The notes: generated by a model not told the origin, from the letters alone. DNA of 64,000 nucleotides from Lewinellaceae bacterium (GCA_016719605.1 JADJYW010000004.1:248001-312000), one strand, 5' to 3'; shown: positions 11,987-20,436, counted from the first letter of the stretch. Made by a program: numbers and translations.

Positions 11987-13105
11987 TCAAGGGACGGCTT
12001 TTTGCTCCCACAAATGCCCTGTCCAGCGCTGCACCAGCCGGTAGTGGCCAAAAAAGACTTTGGCGATAACCCGAAGTACCGTGTAAATCGGAACCCCGAT
12101 GACCATACCGATCACACCGCCCAATTTGGCAGATATCAGGATGACAATGAAGACTTCGAGTGGGTGGGCCTTTACGCTGCTGGATGTGATATATGGTCCC
12201 ACGACGTTGTTGTCTATGGCTTGCGTGAGGGCAAAAGCGCCTACAACCTTCAGCAACTGCGGGATTAGCACGGAAAATTCCGCCTCTATAAAATAGGACA
12301 AGGTGAAAAAGCAGCCCACCACAATACCGATCAGGGGGCCGACATACGGGACGATATTGAACAGCCCGCCCATCATACCGATCAGCAGGGCATTGGGGAC
12401 GCCCAGCAGCCACAAGGCCAGGGACGCGATGCCCATAAAAACAAGGGTTTGCAATGCCAGGCCACCGAAATAGCGCGTGAGCACGACGCTCGTCTCCTCC
12501 GAAGCGTGCTGCACTTTGGCTTCCATCTCCGCCGGCACCAGCGCGTGCAGAAAACCTATGGAAAGGGTGTCGTCCTTCAAGAAAAAGAAAAGAATAAACG
12601 AGATGGACGCAAATGCCACCGCCACATTTCCTGCCACAGCGAGGAATCCGCCTAAAAGATCGCTCAGCATCGTTGGTTTGAACCACTCCGTGAGGAACTC
12701 CTGAATGCGCTTGCCCAGCGATTGCCCTTGTTCCAGCAACCCCAGTTGGTGCAGTTGGTAGTCCCAGTTGGCAAACGGAGCCTTCAATTTCTCGCCCAAC
12801 GCCGTATAGTCCACCGATGCCAGGTGCTGAACCTGCCCCATGATCGTGGGAACAAAAACCATCAACAGCCCGACGAGTATCAGGTAAAAACTGAGCAGTG
12901 TGAGCAACGATGCACTGATTGGCCCCATCTGCCACCCCCGAACCCGAATGCGTTGTTGAAAAAAATTCTTGATCGGGCGGCCCAGCATAGACAGCACCCC
13001 GGCTGTCAGGAGATAGGCCAAAATATCGGCAAAATAATAGCCCGCGGCCAGCGCGGCCGCAATGCCGATGATCCAAAATATGTTGTTTCGCATCGAATGG
13101 GACAT
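11987..13105 (-). CDS. AI-2E family transporter
   Basis: A 372-residue integral membrane protein with about seven to eight hydrophobic segments, including an N-terminal pair (NIFWIIGIAAALAAGYYFAD), a central soluble stretch (about 100-160) and the conserved late motif NIVPYVGPLIGIVVG typical of the AI-2E (UPF0118/PerM) family. Members include AI-2 exporters and Na+/H+ or Na+/Li+ antiporters, so the transported species cannot be assigned. ATG 13105 (MSHSMRNN) is chosen over the frame start at 13231, which would overlap fumC; 13093 is also possible. It lies 55 bases downstream of fumC on the same strand and may be co-transcribed. Confidence 0.88.
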   Translation of the reverse strand: MSHSMRNNIFWIIGIAAALAAGYYFADILAYLLTAGVLSMLGRPIKNFFQQRIRVRGWQMGPISASLLTLLSFYLILVGLLMVFVPTIMGQVQHLASVDYTALGEKLKAPFANWDYQLHQLGLLEQGQSLGKRIQEFLTEWFKPTMLSDLLGGFLAVAGNVAVAFASISFILFFFLKDDTLSIGFLHALVPAEMEAKVQHASEETSVVLTRYFGGLALQTLVFMGIASLALWLLGVPNALLIGMMGGLFNIVPYVGPLIGIVVGCFFTLSYFIEAEFSVLIPQLLKVVGAFALTQAIDNNVVGPYITSSSVKAHPLEVFIVILISAKLGGVIGMVIGVPIYTVLRVIAKVFFGHYRLVQRWTGHLWEQKAVP

Positions 13106-13160
13106 TGAAGGATTTGGAAAAGAACTGCCCGGAATAGCACCAATATGCACAATCCGGCAC

Positions 13161-14555
13161 TTATTTGCCGACCATATCTTCCGGCCGCACCCATGCATCG
13201 AACTCTTCGGCGCTGAGATAACCCAGAGCAAGAGCCGATTCCAGGAGGGTCAGCCCCTCTTTGTGTGCTTTTTGTGCAATCTCGGCGGCTTTGTAGTACC
13301 CGATTTTGGTATTGAGGGCCGTCACGAGCATGAGTGAGTTGTTCAGATGCTTGCGGATATTGTCGTGCAACGGCTCAATCCCTGTGGCGCATTTATCATT
13401 AAACGACACGCAGGCCTCTCCGATCAGGCGGGCCGAGTGCAGGAAATTGTAGATCATCACCGGCTTGAACACATTGAGTTCGAAGTGGCCGTTGGACCCG
13501 CCAATGTTGATCGCCACGTCGTTGCCCATGACCTGTGCGGATACCATCGTGAGCGCCTCGCACTGTGTGGGGTTCACCTTGCCGGGCATAATGGAAGACC
13601 CCGGCTCGTTGTCGGGGATAAAAATTTCGCCGATGCCGGAACGCGGGCCGGACGACAGCATGCGTATGTCGTTTGCGATTTTCATCAGGCTGACAGCCAC
13701 CGTTTTCAGCGCGCCGTGGCTCTCCACGATACCGTCGTGGGCAGCCAGGGCTTCAAATTTATTGGGGGCCGTCACAAAAGGCAACCCCGTCAGTTGGGCA
13801 ATGTGGCGGGCTACATTTTCGGAGTAACCGGGCGGCGTGTTGATACCGGTGCCAACCGCCGTACCGCCAAGCGCCAGCTCGCTCAGGTGCGCCAGGCTGT
13901 TGCGAATGGCGCGAAGGCCGTGATCCAGTTGGGCTACATAACCCGAAAATTCTTGTCCCAGCGTGAGCGGTGTTGCGTCCATGAAGTGCGTGCGGCCGAT
14001 CTTTACTACGCCCATGAATGCGTCGGACTTGGCCTTCAGGGTATCGCGCAGTCTTTCGATACCGGGTATGGTCACTTCAGCCAGCATCTTGTAGGCCGCT
14101 ATGTGCATGGCTGTGGGGAAAGTATCGTTGGACGACTGCGATTTGTTCACATCGTCGTTGGGGTGCACAAATTTTTGTTCGTCGGCCAGTTGGCCGCCGT
14201 TGAGGACGTGCGCCCGGTAGGCGATAACTTCGTTGGCATTCATGTTGCTTTGCGTGCCGGAGCCGGTTTGCCACACCACGAGCGGAAACTGGTCGTCCAG
14301 TTTGCCTTCGAGGATTTCATCACAAACCCGCCCGATCAGCGTGCATTTTTCTTGTGGCAAAACACCCGCCTCGTGGTTGGTCAGCGCCGCCGCTTTTTTC
14401 AGGTATGCAAACGCCCGGATGATCTCGATGGGCATCCGGTTGGTGTCGCGGGCAATTTTGAAATTTTCAATGGAGCGCTGTGTTTGCGCACCCCAGTAGG
14501 CATCGGCCGGCACCTGTACCTTGCCCATCGTGTCTTTTTCTGTACGAAAGTTCAT
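13161..14555 (-). CDS. fumC: Class II fumarate hydratase
   Basis: A 464-residue member of the fumarase/aspartase superfamily, with the usual length and the signature loop GSSIMPGKVNPTQ. The early GSGTQSNMNANEV, the RTHFMDATPLT motif and NEPGSSIMPGKVN distinguish fumarase C from aspartase and argininosuccinate lyase. It interconverts fumarate and malate in the TCA cycle without an iron-sulfur cluster. ATG 14555 starts the typical MNFRTEKDTMG; longer frames read into the repeat-rich leader. A TACATTTG box on the minus strand at 14607-14614 should drive it, divergent from the response regulator promoter. Confidence 0.96.
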   Translation of the reverse strand: MNFRTEKDTMGKVQVPADAYWGAQTQRSIENFKIARDTNRMPIEIIRAFAYLKKAAALTNHEAGVLPQEKCTLIGRVCDEILEGKLDDQFPLVVWQTGSGTQSNMNANEVIAYRAHVLNGGQLADEQKFVHPNDDVNKSQSSNDTFPTAMHIAAYKMLAEVTIPGIERLRDTLKAKSDAFMGVVKIGRTHFMDATPLTLGQEFSGYVAQLDHGLRAIRNSLAHLSELALGGTAVGTGINTPPGYSENVARHIAQLTGLPFVTAPNKFEALAAHDGIVESHGALKTVAVSLMKIANDIRMLSSGPRSGIGEIFIPDNEPGSSIMPGKVNPTQCEALTMVSAQVMGNDVAINIGGSNGHFELNVFKPVMIYNFLHSARLIGEACVSFNDKCATGIEPLHDNIRKHLNNSLMLVTALNTKIGYYKAAEIAQKAHKEGLTLLESALALGYLSAEEFDAWVRPEDMVGK

Positions 14556-14556
14556 C

Positions 14557-14602
14557 GTGTGTTGCTGGTGGATTGGTTGATTAGTTGATTGGTGGACTAA
14601 TT
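14557..14602. repeat. Short tandem repeats in the fumC leader
   Basis: On the minus strand the fumC leader is mostly CCAATC, CAACTAATC and CCACCAG units. The same family appears on the plus strand at 14680-14729 in the leader of the divergent gene, so the two blocks form a long imperfect inverted repeat around the promoters. Confidence 0.65.
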
Positions 14603-14606
14603 GGCG

Positions 14607-14614
14607 CAAATGTA
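14607..14614 (-). promoter_or_regulatory. -7 box TACATTTG of fumC
   Basis: Exact TAnnTTTG match on the minus strand, about 52 bases before the fumC ATG. It is back to back with the response regulator box at 14655-14662. Confidence 0.5.
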
Positions 14615-14654
14615 GGACTTGCCCGGCATTAAGCCTCCAACTTCAAATCGTGAC

Positions 14655-14662
14655 TATCTTTG
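14655..14662 (+). promoter_or_regulatory. -7 box TATCTTTG of the response regulator-kinase operon
   Basis: Exact TAnnTTTG match 67 bases before the GTG start at 14730. The leader it would produce consists largely of CCAATCCACCAG-type repeats. Confidence 0.5.
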
Positions 14663-14679
14663 CTGTTCTGGGAAGAGAT

Positions 14680-14729
14680 TCAATCCACCAGCCAACCAAT
14701 CCACCAGTCAACCAATCCACCAGCCAGCT
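14680..14729. repeat. Short tandem repeats in the response regulator leader
   Basis: About three copies of a CCAATCCACCAG(C/T)CAA unit run up to the GTG start of the response regulator. The mRNA-sense sequence is rich in A and C and poor in G, as in the divergent fumC leader. Confidence 0.7.
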
Positions 14730-15374
14730 GTGATACGAATATTCATTTCCGACGATCATGTCATGTTTGCCGAAGGCCTCGAAAGTATGTTGAAGGGGGA
14801 ATCGGACTTTGAGGTGTGCGGGCGCGCCCGCAACGCCGCCGATACCCTGCAACAAGTACTTGAAATGCACCCCGATGTGCTGCTGCTCGACATCAACCTG
14901 CCCGACAAGTCTGGTCTTGATGTATGCAAACAACTGCGCGCAGAAAGTCCGGATGTAAAAATTCTGGCTCTCTCCATGCACAATGACGAGAGTTACATCA
15001 GCGCTATGCTCAGTCTCGGGGCACAGGGCTATGTGCTGAAAAATACCGGGCGCGTGGAACTCTGTGCCGCTATTCGCGCACTGGCTGAGGGGCGCACTTA
15101 TTTTTCACAGGAAGTGACGGATACGATGATGCAGAGCCTCATGCGCGAGCGAAAAGGCGGAACACCCAAGGAGCCACCCAAGATCAGCCGCCGCGAACGT
15201 GAGGTACTGAAACTCATCATGGATGAACGCACCACGCAGGAAATTGCGGCACAATTGTTTCTCTCTGAAAAAACCGTGGAAAGTCACCGCGCTGCGCTGT
15301 TGGCTAAATTGGGCGCCCGAAACACGGCGGGTCTGGTGAAAGCTGCTATCCAATGGAAAATAATCGAGGATTGA
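14730..15374 (+). CDS. NarL/LuxR-family response regulator
   Basis: A 214-residue two-domain regulator. The receiver domain (1-120) has the acidic pair DD at 8-9, phosphoacceptor Asp54 in LLLDINLPDKSG and the conserved Lys in YVLKNTG. The C-terminal LuxR-type helix-turn-helix (about 150-205) reads SRREREVLKLIMDE..QEIAAQLFLSEKTVESHRA. GTG 14730 is chosen because the receiver fold begins IRIFISDDH; upstream codons only translate the repeats. Its 3' end overlaps the histidine kinase gene by 22 bases, indicating a coupled pair with the regulator first. Target genes are unknown. Confidence 0.9.
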   Translation: MIRIFISDDHVMFAEGLESMLKGESDFEVCGRARNAADTLQQVLEMHPDVLLLDINLPDKSGLDVCKQLRAESPDVKILALSMHNDESYISAMLSLGAQGYVLKNTGRVELCAAIRALAEGRTYFSQEVTDTMMQSLMRERKGGTPKEPPKISRREREVLKLIMDERTTQEIAAQLFLSEKTVESHRAALLAKLGARNTAGLVKAAIQWKIIED

Positions 15375-17173
15375 AACACGGGCGAATATACCGCCATGCG
15401 CTTGCCCGGGTGCTCAAAATCCGGGTACTGCTTTTCCTGTGCATGGCGCCATTTGCCCTGTGGAGCCAGCCTGGATTTGAGGAAAGGCTCTCCTTCGATC
15501 AAATTCAAATGATCCTGTCCGAAGGTATCGCTCAGCGGGATGTCGGCAAACAGGCACTCGGCTGGTACAAATGGGCCATATACCGGGAGCAGGAAACCCT
15601 CAACCGCGATTCCGCATTCCAGTACCTTGCGCGTAGCGTTGATTTGTTTTTGATTGCGGGCGACACCACGGCCTACTATCGGGCACGCGCTGAATTGGCT
15701 ACCCGACTGCCCGAACGCGGCATGGCTGAGGAAGCCCTGCAGATGCAGCAGGAAGCGCTGGACTATTTTCGGAAAACCCAAAACAAACGTTTGGAAACCC
15801 TCGTGCTCGCACAAATGGCACGCGTTTACCAACTGAAAGGCGATACAGCTCAAGCCTCGGTACTCAAAAAAGCATTTCGCGACAAGGGCTTGATGCTGCA
15901 AGATACCTTCCTGCTCATCACCGTTTTTCTTGACGACATCTCCCGGCTGCAAATTGAACAAAACTACCGCGACGCAATCTCCCTGGCGTTCCGTGTACTC
16001 GAACTCGCTCAACAAAGCAGACGCCCGGACGTGGCTACCTTCGCCGAGTACCAGATCGGGATACTGAACAGGCAAGCCGGCGACCACTACATGGCCCTTC
16101 GATTCCTGAAACGGGCCGAACGGTCCGTGTCCGCAGCATACGACCCCCTGCGTCGGGACATCTACCGGTACCTGTCTGCTACCTACTCCGCTCTGGATAG
16201 TCTACCCAAAGCCCTCGAATACGCCACGCGCCACATTGAACTGGGCGACACCTTGCTCAGTCGCGACCGCATCGCCACCTCCCAACGTCTCGCCGTGCAG
16301 TACGGCGAAAAGGAGCGGAGCCGCCAATTGGCCGAATTGGCTAAGGAAATGGCTGCCGTGGAATTATCCAAGCGCCAACAGCGCGATTTTTTTTATGCCA
16401 TCCTGCTTTTCTTCGGCGCCATTATTCTTGCCTTGTTTTTTATGGTACGCGATTACCGGCACCGCCTGGCCACCAATCGTGTCATAACCGAGCAAAACGA
16501 AAAAATCAACCAGCAAACGATCCGGCAGTTGGAGGATGCGCTGCGCATCGAATCCATGCAGAGCATTCTGGAGGGACAGGAGAGCGAGCGCAAGCGCATC
16601 GCCAACGACCTGCACGACAGCCTTGGCGGCCTGCTCGCCGCCACCAAAATGCGGTTGGAAAACCTCTCCGGAAAATTGCCGGTACTGGGCCAGAACGAAG
16701 AGTTTGGCAAAATCCAGGGCCTCCTCAACGATACCATCACCGAGACCCGGCAGATCGCTCGAAACCTGCAGCCCGGCTCGCTGCACCAGTTCGGACTCAT
16801 GAAAGCCGTGCGCGACCTTATTGTGCGTTTTCGGGGCGATGGTGTGCCGACAATTGATTTTCAACACTTTGGCGAGTTCAATGGCATAGACCACACCATT
16901 GCTCTGAACTGCTACCGTATTGTGCAGGAACTGCTGCAAAACAGCATCAAACACGCCCAGGCCACTGAAATTCTCGTGCAACTCACCCGCACTGAAAACG
17001 AGCTGGCTCTGCTGGTTGAAGACAATGGTATCGGTTATGACCCTCAAACGGTATCAAGGGGTATGGGCACCGACAACCTCAGCCAGCGCGTCCAGTTCAT
17101 TCACGGAGAAATCAGTATTCAAACATCCCCCGGGCAAGGGGCCAGCACCATGATCACGGTGCCGCTCGCATAA
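15353..17173 (+). CDS. Sensor histidine kinase with TPR sensor region
   Basis: A 606-residue kinase. An N-terminal hydrophobic segment (about 22-38, ending LWSQ) acts as signal or membrane anchor. A periplasmic helical region (about 50-330) looks like tetratricopeptide repeats. A transmembrane helix (about 346-365, YAILLFFGAIILALFFMV) leads to a coiled coil and the HisKA_3 domain with RKRIANDLHDSLGG (phosphoacceptor His421), then a HATPase_c domain with QELLQNSIKHA (N box) and EDNGIGYD (G1). This is the NarX/DegS class that pairs with LuxR-type regulators, here its overlapping upstream neighbour. The TPR part suggests sensing of a protein or peptide in the periplasm; the signal is unknown. 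Confidence 0.9.
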   Translation: MENNRGLKHGRIYRHALARVLKIRVLLFLCMAPFALWSQPGFEERLSFDQIQMILSEGIAQRDVGKQALGWYKWAIYREQETLNRDSAFQYLARSVDLFLIAGDTTAYYRARAELATRLPERGMAEEALQMQQEALDYFRKTQNKRLETLVLAQMARVYQLKGDTAQASVLKKAFRDKGLMLQDTFLLITVFLDDISRLQIEQNYRDAISLAFRVLELAQQSRRPDVATFAEYQIGILNRQAGDHYMALRFLKRAERSVSAAYDPLRRDIYRYLSATYSALDSLPKALEYATRHIELGDTLLSRDRIATSQRLAVQYGEKERSRQLAELAKEMAAVELSKRQQRDFFYAILLFFGAIILALFFMVRDYRHRLATNRVITEQNEKINQQTIRQLEDALRIESMQSILEGQESERKRIANDLHDSLGGLLAATKMRLENLSGKLPVLGQNEEFGKIQGLLNDTITETRQIARNLQPGSLHQFGLMKAVRDLIVRFRGDGVPTIDFQHFGEFNGIDHTIALNCYRIVQELLQNSIKHAQATEILVQLTRTENELALLVEDNGIGYDPQTVSRGMGTDNLSQRVQFIHGEISIQTSPGQGASTMITVPLA

Positions 17174-17267
17174 CCGATGCCGGGATTTCCAAACGAGACC
17201 GCATGGCCAACAACGAGCCATCAATAATCAGGGTTTTCCCGGATAAAAAATCGGGTGTTTGCACGGA

Positions 17268-17297
17268 TTGGCCGACCGGTCGGAGGCCCTACATTTG
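17268..17297 (+). promoter_or_regulatory. Complete -33/-7 promoter without a downstream gene
   Basis: TTG at 17268-17270, 19 bases, then TACATTTG at 17290-17297: one of the best matches in the window to the Bacteroidota promoter. It points into a 270-base stretch with no credible reading frame that ends in a strong hairpin. Confidence 0.55.
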
Positions 17298-17303
17298 TAC
17301 CGG

Positions 17304-17580
17304 GCATCACAAAAACCGTATTACAACATTTCGACTGCCCTCTTTTACCCCCCACATTTTTTTCTTGTTCCTTGCAAACCGTTTCTTCCCCCCACCCCAA
17401 TTCCATTTGAAAAAACCCTGATTTCAGTATTTTTCGCGGAACTCATTGCCGCACCATTCTCCCCCCCTTAGCAGCATCGCCCATCGAGCAGCACACACTA
17501 ATCCGGCGATGCAGGCAAACAAACACTATTCATTTTATCATGCGCCCGGTGTTCAAAGGAGAACATCGGGCGCTGATCTT
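17304..17580 (+). ncRNA. Candidate small RNA upstream of sod
   Basis: The stretch from the promoter at 17268-17297 to the hairpin at 17542-17573 and its T-rich tail forms a self-contained transcription unit of about 270 nt. It contains no convincing coding frame and is strongly pyrimidine-rich (several CCCC and TTTT runs). It does not show the sequence signatures of tmRNA, RNase P RNA or SRP RNA. The rest of the 17174-17666 gap holds only the sod promoter. It could instead be a long untranslated leader or a dead region. Confidence 0.35.
17542..17573 (+). terminator. Strong hairpin with T-rich tail
   Basis: A 13-bp stem, 17542-17554 with 17561-17573 (one G-U pair), a 6-base loop AAAGGA, then TGATCTTTT. 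It has the shape of an intrinsic terminator and ends just before the sod promoter. Confidence 0.6.
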
Positions 17581-17612
17581 TTGGTGGGCCGTTGCTGAAC
17601 TTCTTACCTTTG
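17579..17612 (+). promoter_or_regulatory. sod promoter
   Basis: TTTTG ending at 17583, a 21-base spacer and TACCTTTG at 17605-17612, followed after 54 bases by the sod ATG. The -33 element overlaps the tail of the upstream hairpin. Confidence 0.55.
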
Positions 17613-17666
17613 GGTTTGTTGAAAAACGGTATTTTATTTCACGAAAACACAAATCCAATAGCAACA

Positions 17667-18275
17667 ATGGCATTTACACTTCCTGATTTACCCTACGCCC
17701 CTACGGCCCTTGAGCCGCACATTGATGCCCGCACCATGGAAATCCACCATGGAAAACACCATGCAGCTTATGTAAACAACCTGAACGCCGCCGTACAAGG
17801 CACCGACCTCGAAGGCAAAACGTTGGAGGAATTGCTGGCAAACATATCCAAACAATCGGCAGCTGTGCGCAACAATGGAGGGGGGCACTGGAACCACGCG
17901 TTCTTCTGGACGCTCATGGCGCCCAACGCCGGCGGTGCCCCAGGCGGAGACTTGGCCGCTGCCATTGACAAGGCGTTTGGCTCGTTCGATGAGTTCAAAA
18001 AACAGTTTGCCGCTGCGGCAGCTACCCGCTTCGGCTCCGGCTGGGCGTGGCTGTGCGTCGGCGAAGACGGCGGTCTGTTTATCACCAGCACGCCCAACCA
18101 GGATAATCCGCTGATGGACATTGCGGAAAAGCCCGGCCAGCCCATTCTCGGCCTCGACGTATGGGAACACGCTTACTACCTGCACTATCAAAATCGCCGG
18201 CCCGACTATGTCACTGCCTGGTGGAATGTCGTCGACTGGAGTGAAGTGGCCCGCCGCTATGCCGCCTCGAAATAA
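17667..18275 (+). CDS. Fe/Mn superoxide dismutase
   Basis: A 202-residue member of the Fe/Mn SOD family, converting superoxide to oxygen and hydrogen peroxide, usually a cytoplasmic dimer. All four metal ligands are in place: His27 (EIHHGKHHAAYV), His77 (GGHWNHAFFW), Asp164 and His168 (GLDVWEHAYY). The ATG at 17667 gives the standard start MAFTLPDLPY; the longer frame from 17592 starts upstream of the -7 box. Choice of iron or manganese cannot be read safely. A terminator follows at once, so it is monocistronic. Confidence 0.95.
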   Translation: MAFTLPDLPYAPTALEPHIDARTMEIHHGKHHAAYVNNLNAAVQGTDLEGKTLEELLANISKQSAAVRNNGGGHWNHAFFWTLMAPNAGGAPGGDLAAAIDKAFGSFDEFKKQFAAAAATRFGSGWAWLCVGEDGGLFITSTPNQDNPLMDIAEKPGQPILGLDVWEHAYYLHYQNRRPDYVTAWWNVVDWSEVARRYAASK

Positions 18276-18302
18276 CCGATCGTATTTTATTTAGCCATAA
18301 AG

Positions 18303-18335
18303 CATGAGCTGTCCCAAAATTCGGGGCGGCTCATG
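18303..18335 (+). terminator. Intrinsic terminator after sod
   Basis: Arms 18303-18315 and 18323-18335 pair over 13 bp (two G-U pairs) around a 7-base loop, followed by TTTCATTT. It starts 27 bases after the sod stop codon. Confidence 0.7.
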
Positions 18336-18463
18336 TTTCATTTAATAGACTTTCCGGTTCAGTTGTGAAAGAAACCGTAGGATGTACCTTCTCAAATAGT
18401 CGCATCTTTGCCCGCTCAAAAGTTTAGTACCCCGTCTTTTCACGCACAAAAACTCACGCGCTG

Positions 18464-19219
18464 TTGAAACGCTCGTATCAAGTCATCCTCGTTGTCGCGC
18501 TGGTGCTCTTCCTCGACCAGGCGCTCAAAATTTATATCAAAACCACTTTTTGCTACAACCAGGACGTGCCTATTTTCGGGTTGGACTGGGCGCGGCTTCA
18601 TTTCGTTGAGAATGAAGGCATGGCTTTTGGCATCACCTTCGGGTGGGAATATGGCAAACTGCTGTTGAGTATCTTTCGCATCCTCATGGTATCCGCTCTG
18701 ATCTGGTACATCCGCTTACTCATTGAGGCTGATGCGCCGGTTGGCTTCCTGCTCAGTGTGGGTATGATTACCGCGGGCGCTCTGGGCAATATCATAGATA
18801 GTGCACTCTACGGCCTTATTTTCACGGGATCACCTTACCACGACTGCATACCCGCGCAGTTCGCGGCTTTCGGCGAGGGGTACGGTACTTTCTTGCACGG
18901 CAAGGTGGTGGACATGCTCTATTTTCCAATGGCCTGGATTCATATACCGGACTGGCTTCCATGGATAGGCGGCGATGAATGGTTGTTCTTCAGCCCCATT
19001 TTCAACATCGCCGATGCCGCTATCACCATAGGCGTTCTCAGCATCTTGCTGTTCCAGCGTCAGTTTTTTAGCGAGGGCTTGACCCACCATCCCGAGGGCG
19101 ATATTGATCCGGTTGTGGATACTGCGTTTCTGGAAGAGCAGAACGCCGGTGAAAGCACTGAGCAGCACGATCTTTCGACCGACACCGACCCGGTGGAGAA
19201 CAATAGTGAGAAGTCTTAA
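18464..19219 (+). CDS. lspA: Lipoprotein signal peptidase (signal peptidase II)
   Basis: A 251-residue inner-membrane aspartyl protease that removes signal peptides from diacylglyceryl prolipoproteins. The four-helix core is visible, with Asp18 in FLDQALK, the VENEGMAFG motif, and the catalytic pair Asp112 (GNIIDSALYG) and Asp184 (FNIADAAITIG). It is longer than the usual 160 residues because of a periplasmic insertion (about 115-170) and an acidic C-terminal tail, both common in Bacteroidota. The start appears to be TTG at 18464; no ATG fits before the first helix. A CATCTTTG box at 18403-18410 is a weak promoter candidate. Confidence 0.92.
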   Translation: MKRSYQVILVVALVLFLDQALKIYIKTTFCYNQDVPIFGLDWARLHFVENEGMAFGITFGWEYGKLLLSIFRILMVSALIWYIRLLIEADAPVGFLLSVGMITAGALGNIIDSALYGLIFTGSPYHDCIPAQFAAFGEGYGTFLHGKVVDMLYFPMAWIHIPDWLPWIGGDEWLFFSPIFNIADAAITIGVLSILLFQRQFFSEGLTHHPEGDIDPVVDTAFLEEQNAGESTEQHDLSTDTDPVENNSEKS

Positions 19220-19272
19220 TCTCTGTCTAAGGTTATTCCGAACAAAGATAGGAGCACCGGACTATTGTTGTC

Positions 19273-19290
19273 AGGGTGACCCTCTTTTTT
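19273..19290 (+). terminator. Weak terminator after lspA
   Basis: A short AGGG/CCCT stem (19273-19276 with 19280-19283) is followed by CTTTTTT. The stem is short, so this is tentative. Confidence 0.3.
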
Positions 19291-19314
19291 CCATAGATGC
19301 AACAACCGACGATA

Positions 19315-19350
19315 CAAAAAAGCCTCTCCGATGACTAACACCGGGAGGCT
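19315..19350 (-). terminator. Minus-strand terminator, likely of the LexA-like gene
   Basis: On the minus strand AGCCTCCC...GGAGAGGCT folds into a hairpin followed by six T's. The nearest upstream minus-strand gene is the S24 regulator, whose stop is at 19618; the palindromic element at 19379-19546 lies between them. Confidence 0.45.
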
Positions 19351-19378
19351 ACGAAAACAATAAACAGCAGGAAATTCT

Positions 19379-19546
19379 TTTTAAGTACCTGGACGGAATA
19401 AATCGATAAAATCCACTTTGGTCTTTTGCGTCAATACTGCGTTATTTTTTTCAACCGTAGCGCTGCTATGCTTTCAAAAAATGCCTTGTCTTGCCTCAAA
19501 ATCCCTGCGTTTATTTTATCGATTTATCCCGTCCAAGTACTTAAAA
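19379..19546. repeat. 168-bp palindromic element with 34-bp inverted ends
   Basis: Arms 19379-19412 and 19513-19546 are inverted copies matching at 32 of 34 bases. The 100-base centre has no credible coding frame and contains a small GTAGCGCTGCTA-type palindrome. No transposase is present, so it resembles a MITE or REP-like element. With the terminators on its left it accounts for the 19220-19617 gap. Confidence 0.65.
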
Positions 19547-19617
19547 TGCGCCAAAAGCGCCATGGCAAGTTTCTTTTTTCACACGCTCCTCAACTACCAC
19601 GCCGGCTCCTCAACCTG

Positions 19618-20352
19618 TTATACGGTGCTAATTTTGCGCACTACTTTGTACAATCGGGTTGTTTCGTTCACTTCTTCCTCGAAGGGATCGTGATCGAAAT
19701 AGTTGGCGGAAATCAGTTTGAAGCGAACGACGCGCCCGCGGTCGTCGTATGATTTCTGGACGTATTTTACCCACACATTGCCATTGCTGCGCACGGCATA
19801 TATCTCGTTGTCGCGGATGTCGTTCAGGTTTTCGACCGAGCGGCACACCACGATGTCGCCGTGGCGAATGACCGGCTCCATCGAGCTACCTTCAATCTGG
19901 AAGGCAACCAGACCGGAACCACCGACCCCGGGAATGGAGAAATAGGTATTGTCTTCCGAACTTTCGGCACCCAGTGTGGAACCGGCGAAGGCCCGGATGG
20001 TGGTGAACAGGATATTACCTTCACCGGAAGAAAAGTACCTGTCATTGGTGAGCACATCGCCTGGGGCCTCGAACCCGAAGGGGTTACCAATGCCGTGCAG
20101 CAGCCATGCCTCATTGAGGTCGTAGGCGCGGCAGAAAGACTGTGCCTGGCCGTAATCAATGACACGCTTGCTATCCGGATTTAAAAAGGCGCGGATGATA
20201 TGGCCATAAGCTTTGTTGCCCAAAACCCTGTCAGCAACGTCGCCCACTCCTTTGCCACTTCGGTCATTTTTGACAATGGCACCGCGATCCTCCAGCAATT
20301 TGAAGGCCTGGACGAATCGTTCATTCAATAGAATCCGATCTTCTTTAATCAT
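19618..20352 (-). CDS. LexA/CI-like S24-family transcriptional regulator
   Basis: A 244-residue regulator. The N-terminal part (about 5-95) is helical, consistent with an XRE-type helix-turn-helix, and the C-terminal part is an S24 peptidase fold. The Ser-Lys dyad is visible: Ser157 in EGSSMEP and Lys196 in NVWVKYVQK. An Ala123-Gly124 pair lies 33 residues before Ser157, close to the 34 in E. coli LexA, so RecA-stimulated self-cleavage is plausible. ATG 20352 (MIKEDRILLNERF) is chosen because longer frames start inside its promoter. It is divergent from parA, and its promoter carries an inverted-repeat candidate operator. It could be the SOS repressor or a domesticated phage-type repressor. 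Confidence 0.82.
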   Translation of the reverse strand: MIKEDRILLNERFVQAFKLLEDRGAIVKNDRSGKGVGDVADRVLGNKAYGHIIRAFLNPDSKRVIDYGQAQSFCRAYDLNEAWLLHGIGNPFGFEAPGDVLTNDRYFSSGEGNILFTTIRAFAGSTLGAESSEDNTYFSIPGVGGSGLVAFQIEGSSMEPVIRHGDIVVCRSVENLNDIRDNEIYAVRSNGNVWVKYVQKSYDDRGRVVRFKLISANYFDHDPFEEEVNETTRLYKVVRKISTV

Positions 20353-20436
20353 AACGCCTGTGATTTTTGATGTAAGCGGTTTTTCGATGGTACGGCCTCT
20401 TGGTGGTTTTTGCCGTCCTTTCGTTTTTTGATGGTG

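Noticed and set aside
13347..14588. 413-codon plus-strand open frame opposite fumC
   Set aside because: It is the antisense shadow of a clear fumarase gene; no family signature, and GC-rich codon use opens such frames.
17304..17580. tmRNA, RNase P RNA or SRP RNA in the gap before sod
   Set aside because: None of their conserved core sequences is present.
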